From Linanthus parryae (taxonomy: Eukaryota; Streptophyta; Magnoliopsida; Ericales; Polemoniaceae): 64,000 bases of DNA. The notes beneath the pieces were generated by a model. The model was not told the origin of the DNA, ran no database searches, and saw only the letters and a list, made by a program, of their open reading frames with translations. Shown here in pieces: positions 21,060-31,594 of the stretch (position 1 is its first letter; each line of letters begins with the position of its first letter). The position numbers were made by a program, and so were the translations under genes. The DNA lies in NCBI GenBank assembly GCA_023055425.1, contig JALGPY010000006.1, positions 72,696,127 through 72,760,126 of the forward strand, read 5' to 3'.

Positions 21060-23450
21060 CCAAAGCTTTGAAGGATCAAAAGTGGATTTAAGACAGTGGT
21101 TGTTCCAGGAATATGAGAGGAAAAAAATCTTTGTTCTCAGAACTTAAGGAGCAATATGGGGGAACAATCACACTTGTGACAAATGCAATATTATTGGCAT
21201 AGGTAGTATTGGTAATGAATCGGCAAATTCCATTTCTGATGTTTACTTGGTAGAAGGTTTGAAATATAATCTGCTTAGTGTATCTCAATTATGTTATAAG
21301 GGTATTAGAGTTGTTTTTGACAAGGAAAAATGTGTGGTGCAAGATGAGAAATCTGGAAATTCCATACTCACTGCTCCTAGGTCATACAATGTTTATGCTA
21401 TGAGTACTAACAAAGTTGCAGGTGAAAGTCTAAAGTGTCTCAAAGCTTTGAAGGATGACTCAAAGCTTTGGCATAGAAAACTTGGGAATATAAACATGCA
21501 TACAATGAACAAACTCATCTCAAAGTACTTGGTAAGAGGATTACCATCTATGAGATTCAAAGACGATGAGATCTCCAAGGCATGTACCCAAGGTAAACTG
21601 ACAAGCAGTTCATTCAAGCCAAAGAACTTTGTAAGTACTTCTAGATCCTTAGAGTTGATGCACATGGACTTGTGTGGTTCTATGAGGGTTCAAACACCCA
21701 AATGTAAGAAATATATGCTTGTTGTGGTAGATGATTACTCTAGATTTACTTGGGTTATGTTTATTAGAGAAAAATATGAAGCATTGTCTGAATTCTCAAA
21801 GCTTTGTAAAGAGCTTCAAACTTTGAAAAAATCACCTCTTGCATCTATTAGAAGTGATCATGGCAGAGAGTTTGATCAACTAGATTTTAACTTATTTTGT
21901 GCAAAGCATGGCATCTCACACAAATTTTCTGCACCTAGAACTCCACAGCAGAATGGAGTAGTTGAGAGGAACAATAGGACACTTGAATATATGTCTAGAA
22001 CTATGCCACTTTAAAGTCACTTGCCAAAATATATCTGGGCAGAAGCTGTTAACACTGCCAATTATGTGCTGAATAGATGTTTGATTAGGCCTATTTTGAA
22101 GAAAACTCCTTATAAACTTTTCAAAAGGCAGAAAGCCAAGTGTTTCTTACCTAAAGCCTTTTGGTTGTACTTGCTATGTGCATAATAATGGTAAGGATAA
22201 TCTTGGTAAATTTGATGCTATAAGTGACGAAGGTGTATTTCTTGGTTGCTCTCAAACTAGCAAAGCTTATAGGGTTTTCAATAAGAGAACTAAAGGTTTA
22301 GAGGAGAGCATTCATGTGATTTTTGATAAAAGTGCTAATGATTCCTTGAGCGAAAATTTTGCAGATCTAAATCTGAATAAGTATGAGGCAAATGATGACC
22401 TTGAGGAAGAAAAATGAGGCAAAACTAATCTGCACGAACAGACAGAAGAATCTCAAAGCTTTGGCCATCCTCCTGAATCAAAATCTCAAAGCTTTGAGAC
22501 TGGATCTCACAGAACACAAAGTGCTCCAGCTAATGCTTCAAATTCTTCAAGGATTGAAAAAATTAATGGAGAACCAGAACCCTGGACACCAAGGAAGAGA
22601 TTCAAGTATTTATCAGCTCATCCAACAGACAATATCATTTCAGATCCAACAAATGGTACTCAGACCAGAGGAAAATTGAATAACTTGTGTGCCTTCAATT
22701 CTTTTGTATCAGTTATTGAACCTAAGAATGCAAAGGAGGCATTAAAAGATGAATATTTGATCATTGCAATGAAGTATGAGCTGAATGAATTTGAGAGTTA
22801 CAAGGTGTGGTACCTAGTTCATAGGGTAAAGACTCAATCATTCATTGGAATCAGATGGGTGTTCCGAAACAAACTTGATGAAAATGGCAAGGTTGTGAGA
22901 AACAAAGCCAGACTTGTTGCACAGGGATATAATCAACAAGAAGGTATTGATTATGAGGAGACATTTGCTCCTGTTTCCAGGTTAGAAGCTATCAGAATAC
23001 TTCTTGAATTTCCATCTTATAAAAACATAAAGCTTTATCAAATGGATGTCAAATGTGCTTTCCTAAATGGTTATTTATAAGAAGAAGTATATGTTTATCA
23101 ACCTCCTGGTTTTGAAGTTGAAAACTTTTCTGATCATGTTTACAAATTAGACAAAGCTCTCTATGGCCTCAAGCAAGCTCCAAGGGCTTGGTGTGACACA
23201 CTGTAAAAGTATTTACTTGAAAATAATTTTAAGAGAGGTCTAGTAGACAAAACTCTTTTTATTAAAAGTCATGAAAAGTACATCTTAGTAGTACAAATTT
23301 ATGTTGATAATATATTATTTGGTGCTACTAATGATGCTCTATTAAAAGATTTTTGAGGTCTAATGTGCAGGGAATTTGAAATGAGCTTGATGAGAGAGTT
23401 AAATTTCTTTCTTGGACTTCATGTACATCATGCAGGATTCTTTGAATACT
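21060..23450 (+). pseudogene. SIRE-like copy I pol (protease, integrase, RT), truncated
   Basis: The protease motif DSGCSRNMRG follows an in-frame stop near 21093. A pre-integrase segment (LWHRKLGNINMHTMNKL) leads into an integrase core with its acidic triad (LMHMDLCGS; SIRSDHGREF; GVVERNNRT) in the long frame 21247-22014. The linker (22178-22680) and RT (22676-23080: [19 protein letters not shown] block, [12 protein letters not shown]) continue after frame breaks. The RT active site reads YVDN, not YVDD, so the second catalytic Asp is lost. Homology stops at about 23450, where an inverted SIRE LTR piece begins; RNase H and the 3' LTR are missing. Confidence 0.88.
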
Positions 23451-24367
23451 AGGACCTACGTCTCTACCTCAAGAATTTGATCCCTGCAGGATTTTCAACT
23501 CAATTCTTATTAATCAAAAGCTAAGCCCTAGATCTCAAGCACAGAGATTTCCTTTACTCTGTTACATCTTTTGGTTCTCACTAACCTATATAGTACCTGC
23601 TCTAGTTAACCGATTCAGCAATAATTCTCTGTTGTTCACTTAGACAACTCACTAGAATAAGATAATAGAAGTATTATCAAAATGATGTACAAATTAAGTA
23701 CAGAAAGGATAACACTGAGAACTAGTGAAGCAATGGAGTATGCAGTGATCTTCTGATGCTTGGATTGAGTGAATTTAATCTCGTTCTGTATTGCTTGTCA
23801 GTCCTTGAGAGTGTTTGAACGTCTCTGTCAAAGTTCTGCACCAATTCTCTCTGCAATTCCCTCTCTTATGCTGCTAGTTTGAAATGAAGATTTGTAGGAT
23901 CTTCTTCAAACAAATTCTCCTAAAATCAAGCAGCATATCTTGATTCTCTAACAGCTTTTCCCAACGGCTAGTTGCTCAGTATCTTTTAAGATACTGACTT
24001 GATCTTTTATCCGATAGTGTTAGGAAAGTCCAGGCATGATTGCACAAGAAAAGAATCCATTTGAAAATCTTATTTTCTTTCGTGCAAACACACAAATTAT
24101 GAAATAGTTCCTGCAAAATAGGTAGGTAATTAATCTTTCCAAAACTAGTCAAACAGAGAGATTAGCAATAGTTTTGAGGAATAATTTTTTTTTTGTCTTT
24201 CATCATCAAATAAGACATAACCAAGCATATGAGATCAAAAATCAAATTAGAATGAAAATCTCCCCAGTTCATGCCATATATTGCAGTATAGTTTCAAGCC
24301 TTTGAAAGATGTTTCAATGCCTTGAAACAGCGCAGTTTTAAACCTTTGAAAACATGCTGAACTTACA
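23450..24367 (-). repeat. Inverted, truncated SIRE-like LTR
   Basis: The minus strand reads TGTAAGTTCAGCATG from 24367, like the LTR starts of copies II and III (TGTAAGATCAGG). It contains TTTCAAAGGCTTGAAA-type palindromes (24290-24350) and the promoter-proximal block GAGACGTAGGTCC at about 23453-23465. The last roughly 300 bp of the LTR are missing where it meets copy I RT. It is a remnant of a separate insertion or rearrangement. Confidence 0.75.
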
Positions 24368-26893
24368 ACATTGAATGCAAAATGTCCCATTGACAGGATA
24401 CACAACTCCGTGTAATACGGCTTGACTTTATTTTCCTTATCCGCTCTAATTGGATTGAATCTGAATTCCTCACGTGAATGGAGGAACATTAGGTTGTTCA
24501 CTGTATCGATGCAATAGAAAATTTGCCTTTATTTTGTTTCCTTTCTCTTCCATTTACTGAGCCGTACATTTAATTAGAGCAACTAAGTGTGGGTTTTTTC
24601 GGTTAGCTCTTGAAACCGCCGTAAGGGATCGTGGTGTACATTCTCCAACTTCACTTAGGCCGAAGCAATGTACCACATTAAACCAACTCAACACGAAGGT
24701 CCAACCCAAATTTACAAGAGACCACAAGTTTCCACTTGAATACAGAGTAATCGACTACCATAGGACCTTATCATCCTAGCACAATAAAGGAACTTAAAGT
24801 ATCCCCAATATTTACTTTCCACAGTTTCCTAAATATTGGGGACATCCTTTCATGAAATAAGCGCGCAAGATACTAAGATTAAAAAATTTATACTACTACG
24901 AAACTTCCTATTCTCAGAGACTCTTTCACTGAACTCTTTTCGGTTTCTAGTTCCTAGGTTGCCCTTATTCTAAAAAAAAATCAATTTTCTGATTTTTCTG
25001 CTTTTCTATTTTTTTTACTCTGACTCTATATGCGTTGGCCAACTCTACTAACCACATAACATTTGGGTAGGGGGGACTCAATAAGTTAAGTGCAAACAAA
25101 TGCATACTAACAATCTGACACATTACGACAACATATTAAAACACGACACTAAACACAAATCTAACAATACGACAATCTAATCTACATGTAAATCGGGATA
25201 CAAAACAAACATGGCTAGCAAGTATCTACAATCCCCCCAACACACTTAAGTGTTTCGTTGTCCTTACAGAATTTAGAGAGCAACTAAGAGGACTCTGCAC
25301 CTAAATGCATGGCCAATGGATCTACTTAAATTGAAAAAAAAGAAGCAGCGATACTCACAAACCCCCGCTTACTGACTGAGCTTTCCCGAGCAATCCCCAA
25401 GCCACGTTGAATGACAATGCACCCCCCTAAGGTTGCGCGTGAATTGGCACACGACAGTAATTGATCCATGCTGTGAACAATGCACACGAAAAATCCCCAA
25501 CTAACTACATGAGTCCCCATGCGGGTCAAATGTGCCAAGGCACACAGAGGTAGATTTTGCGCAAAACATTACCGGAAACCACTAGACAAATCATCATTAT
25601 TTCTCTCTCACCTCTCAAAAATTCACATTGAGAACTCAAAAGAAAATAAAATAACACACAGCTTAGTCTATGTTGGGTTGCCTCCCAAGCATCGCTTGTA
25701 ATTTAAGGTCGACGGCCCTAACCTGTTACCTTAACCGAAAAAGGAGACTGGAGGATTCTTGATCCCTCAACTTCTTCTTCATCCACCATCTTTTCTCAAT
25801 GAATTTTACCCTATGAGCACCCATGTACTTTAGCAATGGTGGAAAGTTGTTGAAGCTAACCCTTTTCATCTTGCATATTATCTTCTTGATCAACTTCCAC
25901 AAAGTACCACTGGGCCCAAATGCATTTCTCTCCATGAAGTCATCTCAGTAGTACCTCTTTTGTGCTAGATGCTCTTCACTCACCACATGTACCTCATCCA
26001 CACCCCCACACTTGCTGATTTCCAAATCCTTGACTATGGCATATAGGTCGTCAACAAAATAGTCCATCGGACAAGGAATTGTGGGTTGCCCATGACATTA
26101 TTCCCCATAAGAATCTCCATGTACAAGTCTTTTCAACTCATTACAGACTTTATTAATATGATATATGTAAAATTCTTCATACATTTGAGTTGGGGCTTTT
26201 ACCTCGAGGGCAATGGACCCAGTTTCATCATCAGCTTCCTCATCATCACGTTACTAGGCCTTAATGTCAATGTCTTCCCATTCATGCCAAGGACGTGAGA
26301 TAATTGGGGGTTCCATCTTGCTGAACATCACTTCCCCCATTCTTCACAAACTCTTCCATCCTAATATGAATCAGCGTTAAAGTCCTCATAAGTGGTAAAG
26401 TCCACAAATTGTTCATGGACATTGCACTCTTCGTTCAGCTCAGGAACCTCTTCTTCCACTGTAGCTCGCGACGCATTCTGTTGTTCTTGCTCCATCTTAG
26501 CCTAAAATTTCTTATGCATCTCTCCCAAAGCTAGAAGCCAATGAGGAACGTCTGAATCGCCATGTTGTGGAGGTGATGATGAAGGATCAATTGGCGATAA
26601 ATCCTTTTGATAGTGCCAATGAAATGGGTCACTGTTGTCATGATAAATGTCACATCGGTAGCACCAAAATATGCATGCATCTTCTTCTTCATGATTACCC
26701 CTACAGTTGAAATAGTGGGGTGTACTGAGAGTGCCCCGAATCTTAAAATTTTCTCCACATGCTTACAATATCTCCTACTTCATGCGTTCTTTAGAAAACA
26801 GACTCACAAGACACTCGTGAAGCAATGAGATAGAAAAGAAAATAAAAAATTAAGGTACTCTAAACTAACTCCTAACTAACTAATCTACCGTTT
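24368..26893 (-). mobile_element. Athila-like Ty3/gypsy element A, internal region (non-coding/LARD-like)
   Basis: Read on the minus strand this is the region downstream of a tRNA-Asp primer site. It is collinear with element B: the decayed ORF (25726-26300), the GGGAGGCAACCCA motif near 25675, the TGTGCCATGGCACA-like region near 25530 and the TTATTGAGTCCCCCC segment near 25080 occur in the same order in B. No gag, RT or integrase is present, so it is a non-autonomous derivative. A perfect 12-bp inverted repeat (CCCCAATATTTA / TAAATATTGGGG) lies at 24803-24841. Its left end meets the inverted SIRE LTR piece. Confidence 0.7.
25726..26300 (-). pseudogene. Element A copy of the Athila-like unknown ORF, 3' part
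   Basis: The minus strand encodes peptides clearly matching element B, for example FVDDLYAIVKDLEI and MERNAFGPSGTLWKLIKKI, then EKRWWMKKKLRD. Here the segments equivalent to B's two frames are continuous in one frame across KCGGVDEVHVVSEEHLAQK, apart from a stop near 25952. This suggests that the intact protein spans both. I do not recognise the family and no known domain is visible. Confidence 0.6.
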
Positions 26894-26911
26894 TCCCCGG
26901 CAACGGCGCCA
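26894..26911 (-). other. Primer binding site, tRNA-Asp, element A
   Basis: The minus strand reads TGGCGCCGTTGCCGGGGA, complementary to the 3' end of plant tRNA-Asp(GUC), as used by Athila-type gypsy elements. It lies a few bases inside the LTR end. Confidence 0.92.
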
Positions 26912-26916
26912 AAAAT

Positions 26917-27741
26917 TGACTGGAGATTTTACGCCTGTGCGCAAGTGCATGGTCAATTAATATAGAGGTGGTATTTTAACCCCGAGTTATGTAACACGTG
27001 TGGAGATTTTATGCGTGTACGCAAGTCCAAGGTTGTCGCCCCCAAACAAGCGAGTGAAATGGAAATAATAAATAAACTAATATTTTTTGGATTTTTTTTA
27101 AGAAAACAAATATGGAGAAACTAGGAAATCTCCTAGGTCACCTAGGGATGTAGACGATTTATGGATCAGCTATTAAACACGTTTATCAATTCTAGTTCCA
27201 CCGGTTAATAGCATAGACAATCTCATGTCAATATCATGTTATTCTACGTCTCAGTTTACTTAGGGTAATGTCAGTCCATCTACGTCTACCGGTCCGTTCT
27301 AGTAGGCTAACTACGTGCACAAAAATGGGTCATGTCGGTCCAGCGTTGCACAAAACCGTTGAAATATCCTACCGAATCTACCTACTAAGGCCAATCCTAC
27401 TCACTTCACTTTTCGGTCTCGGTGATTTGGGATTGTGTTCATGTTCTCATCACAACTAGGCTAAGTCACTTTCACGCACTCACCTAATTAACTAGCATGT
27501 CTGAGTAGCTACTCCATTCATACTGAGCCTCAAACAAGAACATAAACTAAAAAAATTTAACATTAAGCATGGATTATGAACTATGATGAACATACACTTT
27601 TAAATGAATGTTAAATCCTACCATAAACGTGTCAATAGGCTAGGTTCGTAAACAAGTTCTTGAAAGAAAAACACCCATTCCATAGAATCAAACCCATAAA
27701 GCATGAAACAAGTCTTAAATCTGGGAATCATAACCGTCTAC
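26917..27741 (-). repeat. 5' LTR of element A, truncated
   Basis: From 27741 down to 26917 the minus strand aligns with the 3' half of element B's LTR (CCTATTGACACG; GCTTAATGTTA; GGACCGACA; ACTTGCGCA) and ends in CA before the primer site. The LTR start is missing: the sequence is cut exactly where element B's LTR begins (27742), so B appears to have inserted into this LTR. Confidence 0.75.
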
Positions 27742-29491
27742 TGATAACTCTCTATTAGAGTTATATTTCTTGCACGTTTTATATCATTTTGCGTGATTTC
27801 CGGGTTGATAATCTTAGTTTTACACTATGAATACAGAAAAAACATAGACGTTTAGCTCTAGGCGTTAGTTTGTTAATCCTAGCGTTTCTCGTATGATTTT
27901 ATGTATTTTTGTCACATTTGATCGCACGGGTTGTGTTTCGTGTTGTCTTGACAGGAAACGGAGCTTAGGAGATGGAGCGGAGAGGAGAAAAGGGCATTGG
28001 AGATTATTCGGGAGCTAAACGGAGAAGAAATCGTGAAGAAAATGGTGAAAAGACATGGAGAGGGGAGGCATGTGTCATTTAATCAAGTTTGCGTAATGGC
28101 ACTTTAACACCCCTCCCCATACTTAGCCAAAATTCGAAGAAAAAGTTGAAGAAAACTCATTGTTGTCACGATCAGAGTTGCTGATCGTGTGATCTGAATG
28201 TCTGATCATAAAAAAAGAAACCCAGACCGTGCGATCTGCTAGCAAATTTCCTAACGGGAAAAACACTCAGATCGCATGACCAGAATTAGCAGATCGTGCG
28301 ATCTGCTGAAGGAAGAGGCACGCATTTGCTTGTTCTGGCCAAAACTAAGTCGTTTTGAGTTAATTATTTCGTAACCTAGTAGGAGAATAATTAATACACG
28401 ATTCATTCATTCAATTTGAACACTCATGCAAGGAAAAAGAGGACGGCGACGGAGAGGAAGAGAAGGCAAGGCCGAAGCCACCATTGGAGGTCTCTAGGTT
28501 TTGATTTCTTCTTCTTCTTTCACTCAAATCCTGTATGGATAAACTTGTAAGCCTTGTTTGGTTGATTTCAATTAGCTAAACTCCATTGCTAGGCGTCTCT
28601 ATGAGAGCCTAGGGTTTGTGTAGACGATTGATTTTCTCGGTTGAGACTTTTTTCATGCTATTAATTTAGATCTATTGAATAGACGTAGTTTCTTGAAATT
28701 GTTGACGATTCTAGCCTATTGACACAGTTAGAGTATGAATTGATAATCAATGAGACTACGGTTTTGTTCATAGACATTAATCATGCTTAATGTTAGTCTT
28801 TGTTCTCTTTACATGTTCTTACATTGTGCTTAATCCTTAACAAGAATGGATTCGCGACCCGAACTTGTTAATTAACTAGAAAGTGCACGATGGTGACTTA
28901 AACTAGTTGTGAAGAGTGTAACACAATCTCGAATTACGAGACCGAGAGGAAAATTTTTAGGATTGGCCTTAGTGGGTAGATTCAGTAGGTGAGATTCGAC
29001 TACTTTGTGCAACGGTGGACCGACAAGAACCCTTGTCGTGCATGACGTTAGCCTACTAGAATGGACTGGTAGACGCAAGAGACCGACAAGAGATTGTAGT
29101 CAACCGAGATGTAGAATGACATGAGACCGACAGGAGATTGTCAGTGTAGTTACCTGGCTGAACTAGAATAGGATTAATGTGTTACATAGCAGAACCGAAA
29201 ATTGTCTACAGCCCTAGGTGATCTAGAGATTGCCTAGTTTCTCCATATCTTCTTTATTAGAATTAAAATACAAAAATATTATATTAGTTTGTTATTTCAA
29301 TTTTCAGTCACTTGTTTGTTGGTGACGAATTCATTTATCACTCAATTTTCCTCCCTGTTACCGTACTCTTACTTAATCGCTTAATTAAATAGTCTCGAGT
29401 CTGTCCTCGTGGGATCGATAACTCGGGGTTGAAATACCACCCCTATATTACTTGACCATGCACTTGCGCATACGCGTAAAGAATCGCATCA
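27742..29491 (+). repeat. 5' LTR of Athila-like element B
   Basis: The LTR runs from TGATAACTCTCTATTAG to GAATCGCATCA (TGAT/ATCA ends), 1750 bp, and the tRNA-Asp primer site follows. A cluster of GATCGTGCGATCTG-type palindromes lies at 28167-28306. The same LTR is seen truncated in element C (45128-46335) and, diverged, in element A. Confidence 0.85.
28167..28306 (+). repeat. Clustered palindromic GATCGTGCGATCTG motifs in the LTR
   Basis: At least four related motifs occur: CTGATCGTGTGATCTG (28181-28196), CAGACCGTGCGATCTGC (28223-28239), CAGATCGCATGACC (28269-28282) and GCAGATCGTGCGATCTGC (28289-28306). The last is an 8+8 inverted repeat around TG. They may act as protein-binding or RNA-hairpin sites; no function is known to me. 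Confidence 0.7.
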
Positions 29492-29497
29492 AGTTTT

Positions 29498-29515
29498 TGG
29501 CGCCGTTGCCGGGGA
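29498..29515 (+). other. Primer binding site, tRNA-Asp, element B
   Basis: TGGCGCCGTTGCCGGGGA lies six bases after the LTR end and is complementary to the 3' end of tRNA-Asp(GUC). Confidence 0.93.
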
Positions 29516-29658
29516 AAGCGGTAGATTATTTAGTTAGGAGTTAGTTTAGAGTACTTTTATTTTAGTTTTATTTTATTTTCCTTTCTCTATCTCTGTGCTT
29601 CACGGGTATCTCGTGAATTTGTTTTTGCAGGGACGCGGGAAGAAAGAGACAATATAAG

Positions 29659-29840
29659 CATGTGGAGCGAAAACTACTATTCCGTTCCCCCTACTGTTTG
29701 TACTGCAGGGTAACCTCGAAGAAGGGGACACATGCATGAGTTGGTGCTATGGATGCAGCATTTGGCACGATCATAGACACCCATGTCGATTTCATCCACC
29801 CCATCTCCCTCAGTAGCCACAAGAAGATTCAAGGACAACT
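29659..29840 (+). pseudogene. Cys/His-rich leader ORF of element B
   Basis: The leader begins MWSENYYSVPP at 29659 and, after a frame break, encodes EGDTCMSWCYGCSIWHDHRH and a further CRFH. Spacing C-x3-C-x2-C followed by closely spaced His residues suggests a small metal-binding module, though no named family is recognised. Element C has the same peptide in one unbroken frame, and element A has a diverged version (DACIFWCYRCDIYHD). In B it runs towards the 237-aa ORF, with a stop between them. Confidence 0.5.
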
Positions 29841-30554
29841 ATGGAGAATTTGTGGGAGATGATAAATTTAAACACGAACCTAGTAGAGGAATTGGAGCTC
29901 TCAGTGGCAAGGTTATCACATGCTCAAGAGCCAAACACGGAATCCTTGCCACATTACATTGAGCCTCAAACTGATCCTCCATCACCACCACCAAAAGATG
30001 ATGATTCTGACGTCTCTGATTGGATTCCATCTTTGCGAGAGATGCAGAAGAACTCTTGGGCTAAAACGGAGCAAGACCGAGAGTCTGGACCGCGAGCTGC
30101 AGTTGTGAAAGAAGAGGTACCTGAGCCGAGCGGAGAATGCATTGCCCTTGATCCAGTTGTGGACTTTGCTAATTATGAGGACTCAAACTCTTATTCAGAA
30201 TGGGGTAGACCTGTGTGCCCAATATGGGAGCACTTGCCGTATTGCAAGCCAAAACTGCAGGCGCGCCCACTTACTTGGCATGAATGGGATGAAACTGACA
30301 TTTGGAGCTTGTGTAGTGCTAATGAAGAAACAGTGTCCATTCCTATTGAGGTAAAAGTCCCAACTCAAATTTATGAAGAATTCTCCATATCTCATATTAA
30401 TCAAGTCTGCGATGAGTTCGAAAGACTTGTGTATGGAGATTCTGATAGAAAAGAATGTAATGGACCACTCTCAATTTCTTGTCCAACTGGCTACATTGAT
30501 GATGATTTATATGCCATAGTCAAGGAATTGGGAATCACTCAGCGTGGTGCATGA
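29841..30554 (+). CDS. Unknown ORF of a non-autonomous Athila-like element (237 aa)
   Basis: This is the longest intact frame of element B. It begins MENLWEMINLNTNLVEELEL and is acidic. It includes SDWIPSLREMQKNSW, a segment with Cys and Trp (VCPIWEHLPYCKPKLQ; PLTWHEWDETDIWSLC) and ends TGYIDDDLYAIVKELGITQ. I see no gag, protease or polymerase motif. Peptides in element A match it, which supports real coding history. A second frame (30544-30807, FMEHDAFEPSGTWWKMIKKI) continues the homology, so this frame is probably truncated by a frameshift. Function is unknown; it could be a gag-like or accessory protein. Confidence 0.5.
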   Translation: MENLWEMINLNTNLVEELELSVARLSHAQEPNTESLPHYIEPQTDPPSPPPKDDDSDVSDWIPSLREMQKNSWAKTEQDRESGPRAAVVKEEVPEPSGECIALDPVVDFANYEDSNSYSEWGRPVCPIWEHLPYCKPKLQARPLTWHEWDETDIWSLCSANEETVSIPIEVKVPTQIYEEFSISHINQVCDEFERLVYGDSDRKECNGPLSISCPTGYIDDDLYAIVKELGITQRGA

Positions 30555-30807
30555 GTTTAATGAAGAGAGTATAGCACCAAAGAGGTACTACAGGGATGAC
30601 TTTATGGAGCATGATGCGTTTGAGCCCAGTGGTACTTGGTGGAAGATGATAAAGAAGATAAAATGCAAGATGAAAATAGTCATCTTCTACACTTCTCCAC
30701 CATCTTTACAGCAGAGGGGTGCACTTGTGAAGAGAGTTCTGGAAAAGAGATGGTGGAAGAAGAAGAAGTGGAGGGATAAAGCTGCCTCCACTATCCTTGT
30801 CGGTTGA
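30544..30807 (+). pseudogene. Continuation of the unknown ORF, basic C-terminus
   Basis: This frame overlaps the end of the 237-aa ORF by 11 bases and matches the element A peptide through AFEPSGTWWKMIKKIKCKMK and EKRWWKKKKWRD. In A this part follows the earlier part in frame, so B has probably lost one or two bases near 30530-30545. The C-terminus is strongly basic, compatible with nucleic acid binding, which is an inference only. Confidence 0.5.
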
Positions 30808-31181
30808 GGTAACCAGGTCGGGTCCGACCTTAAGTTACAAGATCTTCATGGGAGGCAACCCAATGTATAGTAGGATGCTGTTTATTTTTGCTTTTATTTA
30901 TGAGTTCTCCATACCAGTTTTTGAGAGGTAAGAGAGAGGGACTGACGAATTATCTAGTGTTTGCAGGTTATGTTTAGCGAAAAATCTACCCAGGTGTGCC
31001 ATGGCACATTTGACCCACATGGGGACTCGTGAGGGAGTTGGGGATTTTTCTTGTGCATTGCTCGCAGCATGGAGCAATCTACCCCGGTGTGAGAGGAACA
31101 CGCGACCTTAGGGGAGCTACGTTGTAGCATGATGTAGCTTAGGGATTGATCAGGGGATTTCATAAGCGGGAGACTGTCAAC
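30808..31181 (+). other. Element B internal untranslated region
   Basis: It contains GGGAGGCAACCCA (30849-30861) and GTGTGCCATGGCACATTTGA (30994-31013), both conserved in order in element A. It ends at AAGCGGGAGACTGTCAAC, where similarity to A is interrupted by the LTR-like insertion. Confidence 0.6.
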
Positions 31182-31557
31182 TGTAATACTCCACATTTTT
31201 AATAAGGGTAATTTAGTATTTTTACGCGACAATTCAGTTTTAGGCTGCGAGAAGTGATTTGGGTATTTTTTTCGGGAATTTTATTAGTCCGGAAGCTCGT
31301 GTGAGCATTTTAATTTTTTTCGCGATTTTTTTTTAATTTTTCTAGATAACCTCGCGGTAGCGACCACCGCGTTACCGTGCACCTTCACCAGACCTAATCT
31401 TTTTCCATGAATCAATTAAATAATAAAACAAAACCCAATTTTCATCTTTTTCTTTCCTTCTTCTTCACGACCACGAAACCATCACCGCCTCCACCATTTT
31501 CACCGCCGTCAACTCCTCACCGTCCTGCCTCCTCCCTCCACAACCACTACAGCCGCC

Positions 31558-31594
<37 letters not shown>

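Noticed and set aside
29498..29515. tRNA-Asp-like sequence as a possible tRNA gene
   Set aside because: Only the complement of the last 18 bases is present, at all three sites in the window (26894, 29498, 46342) and directly after LTR ends, so these are primer binding sites.
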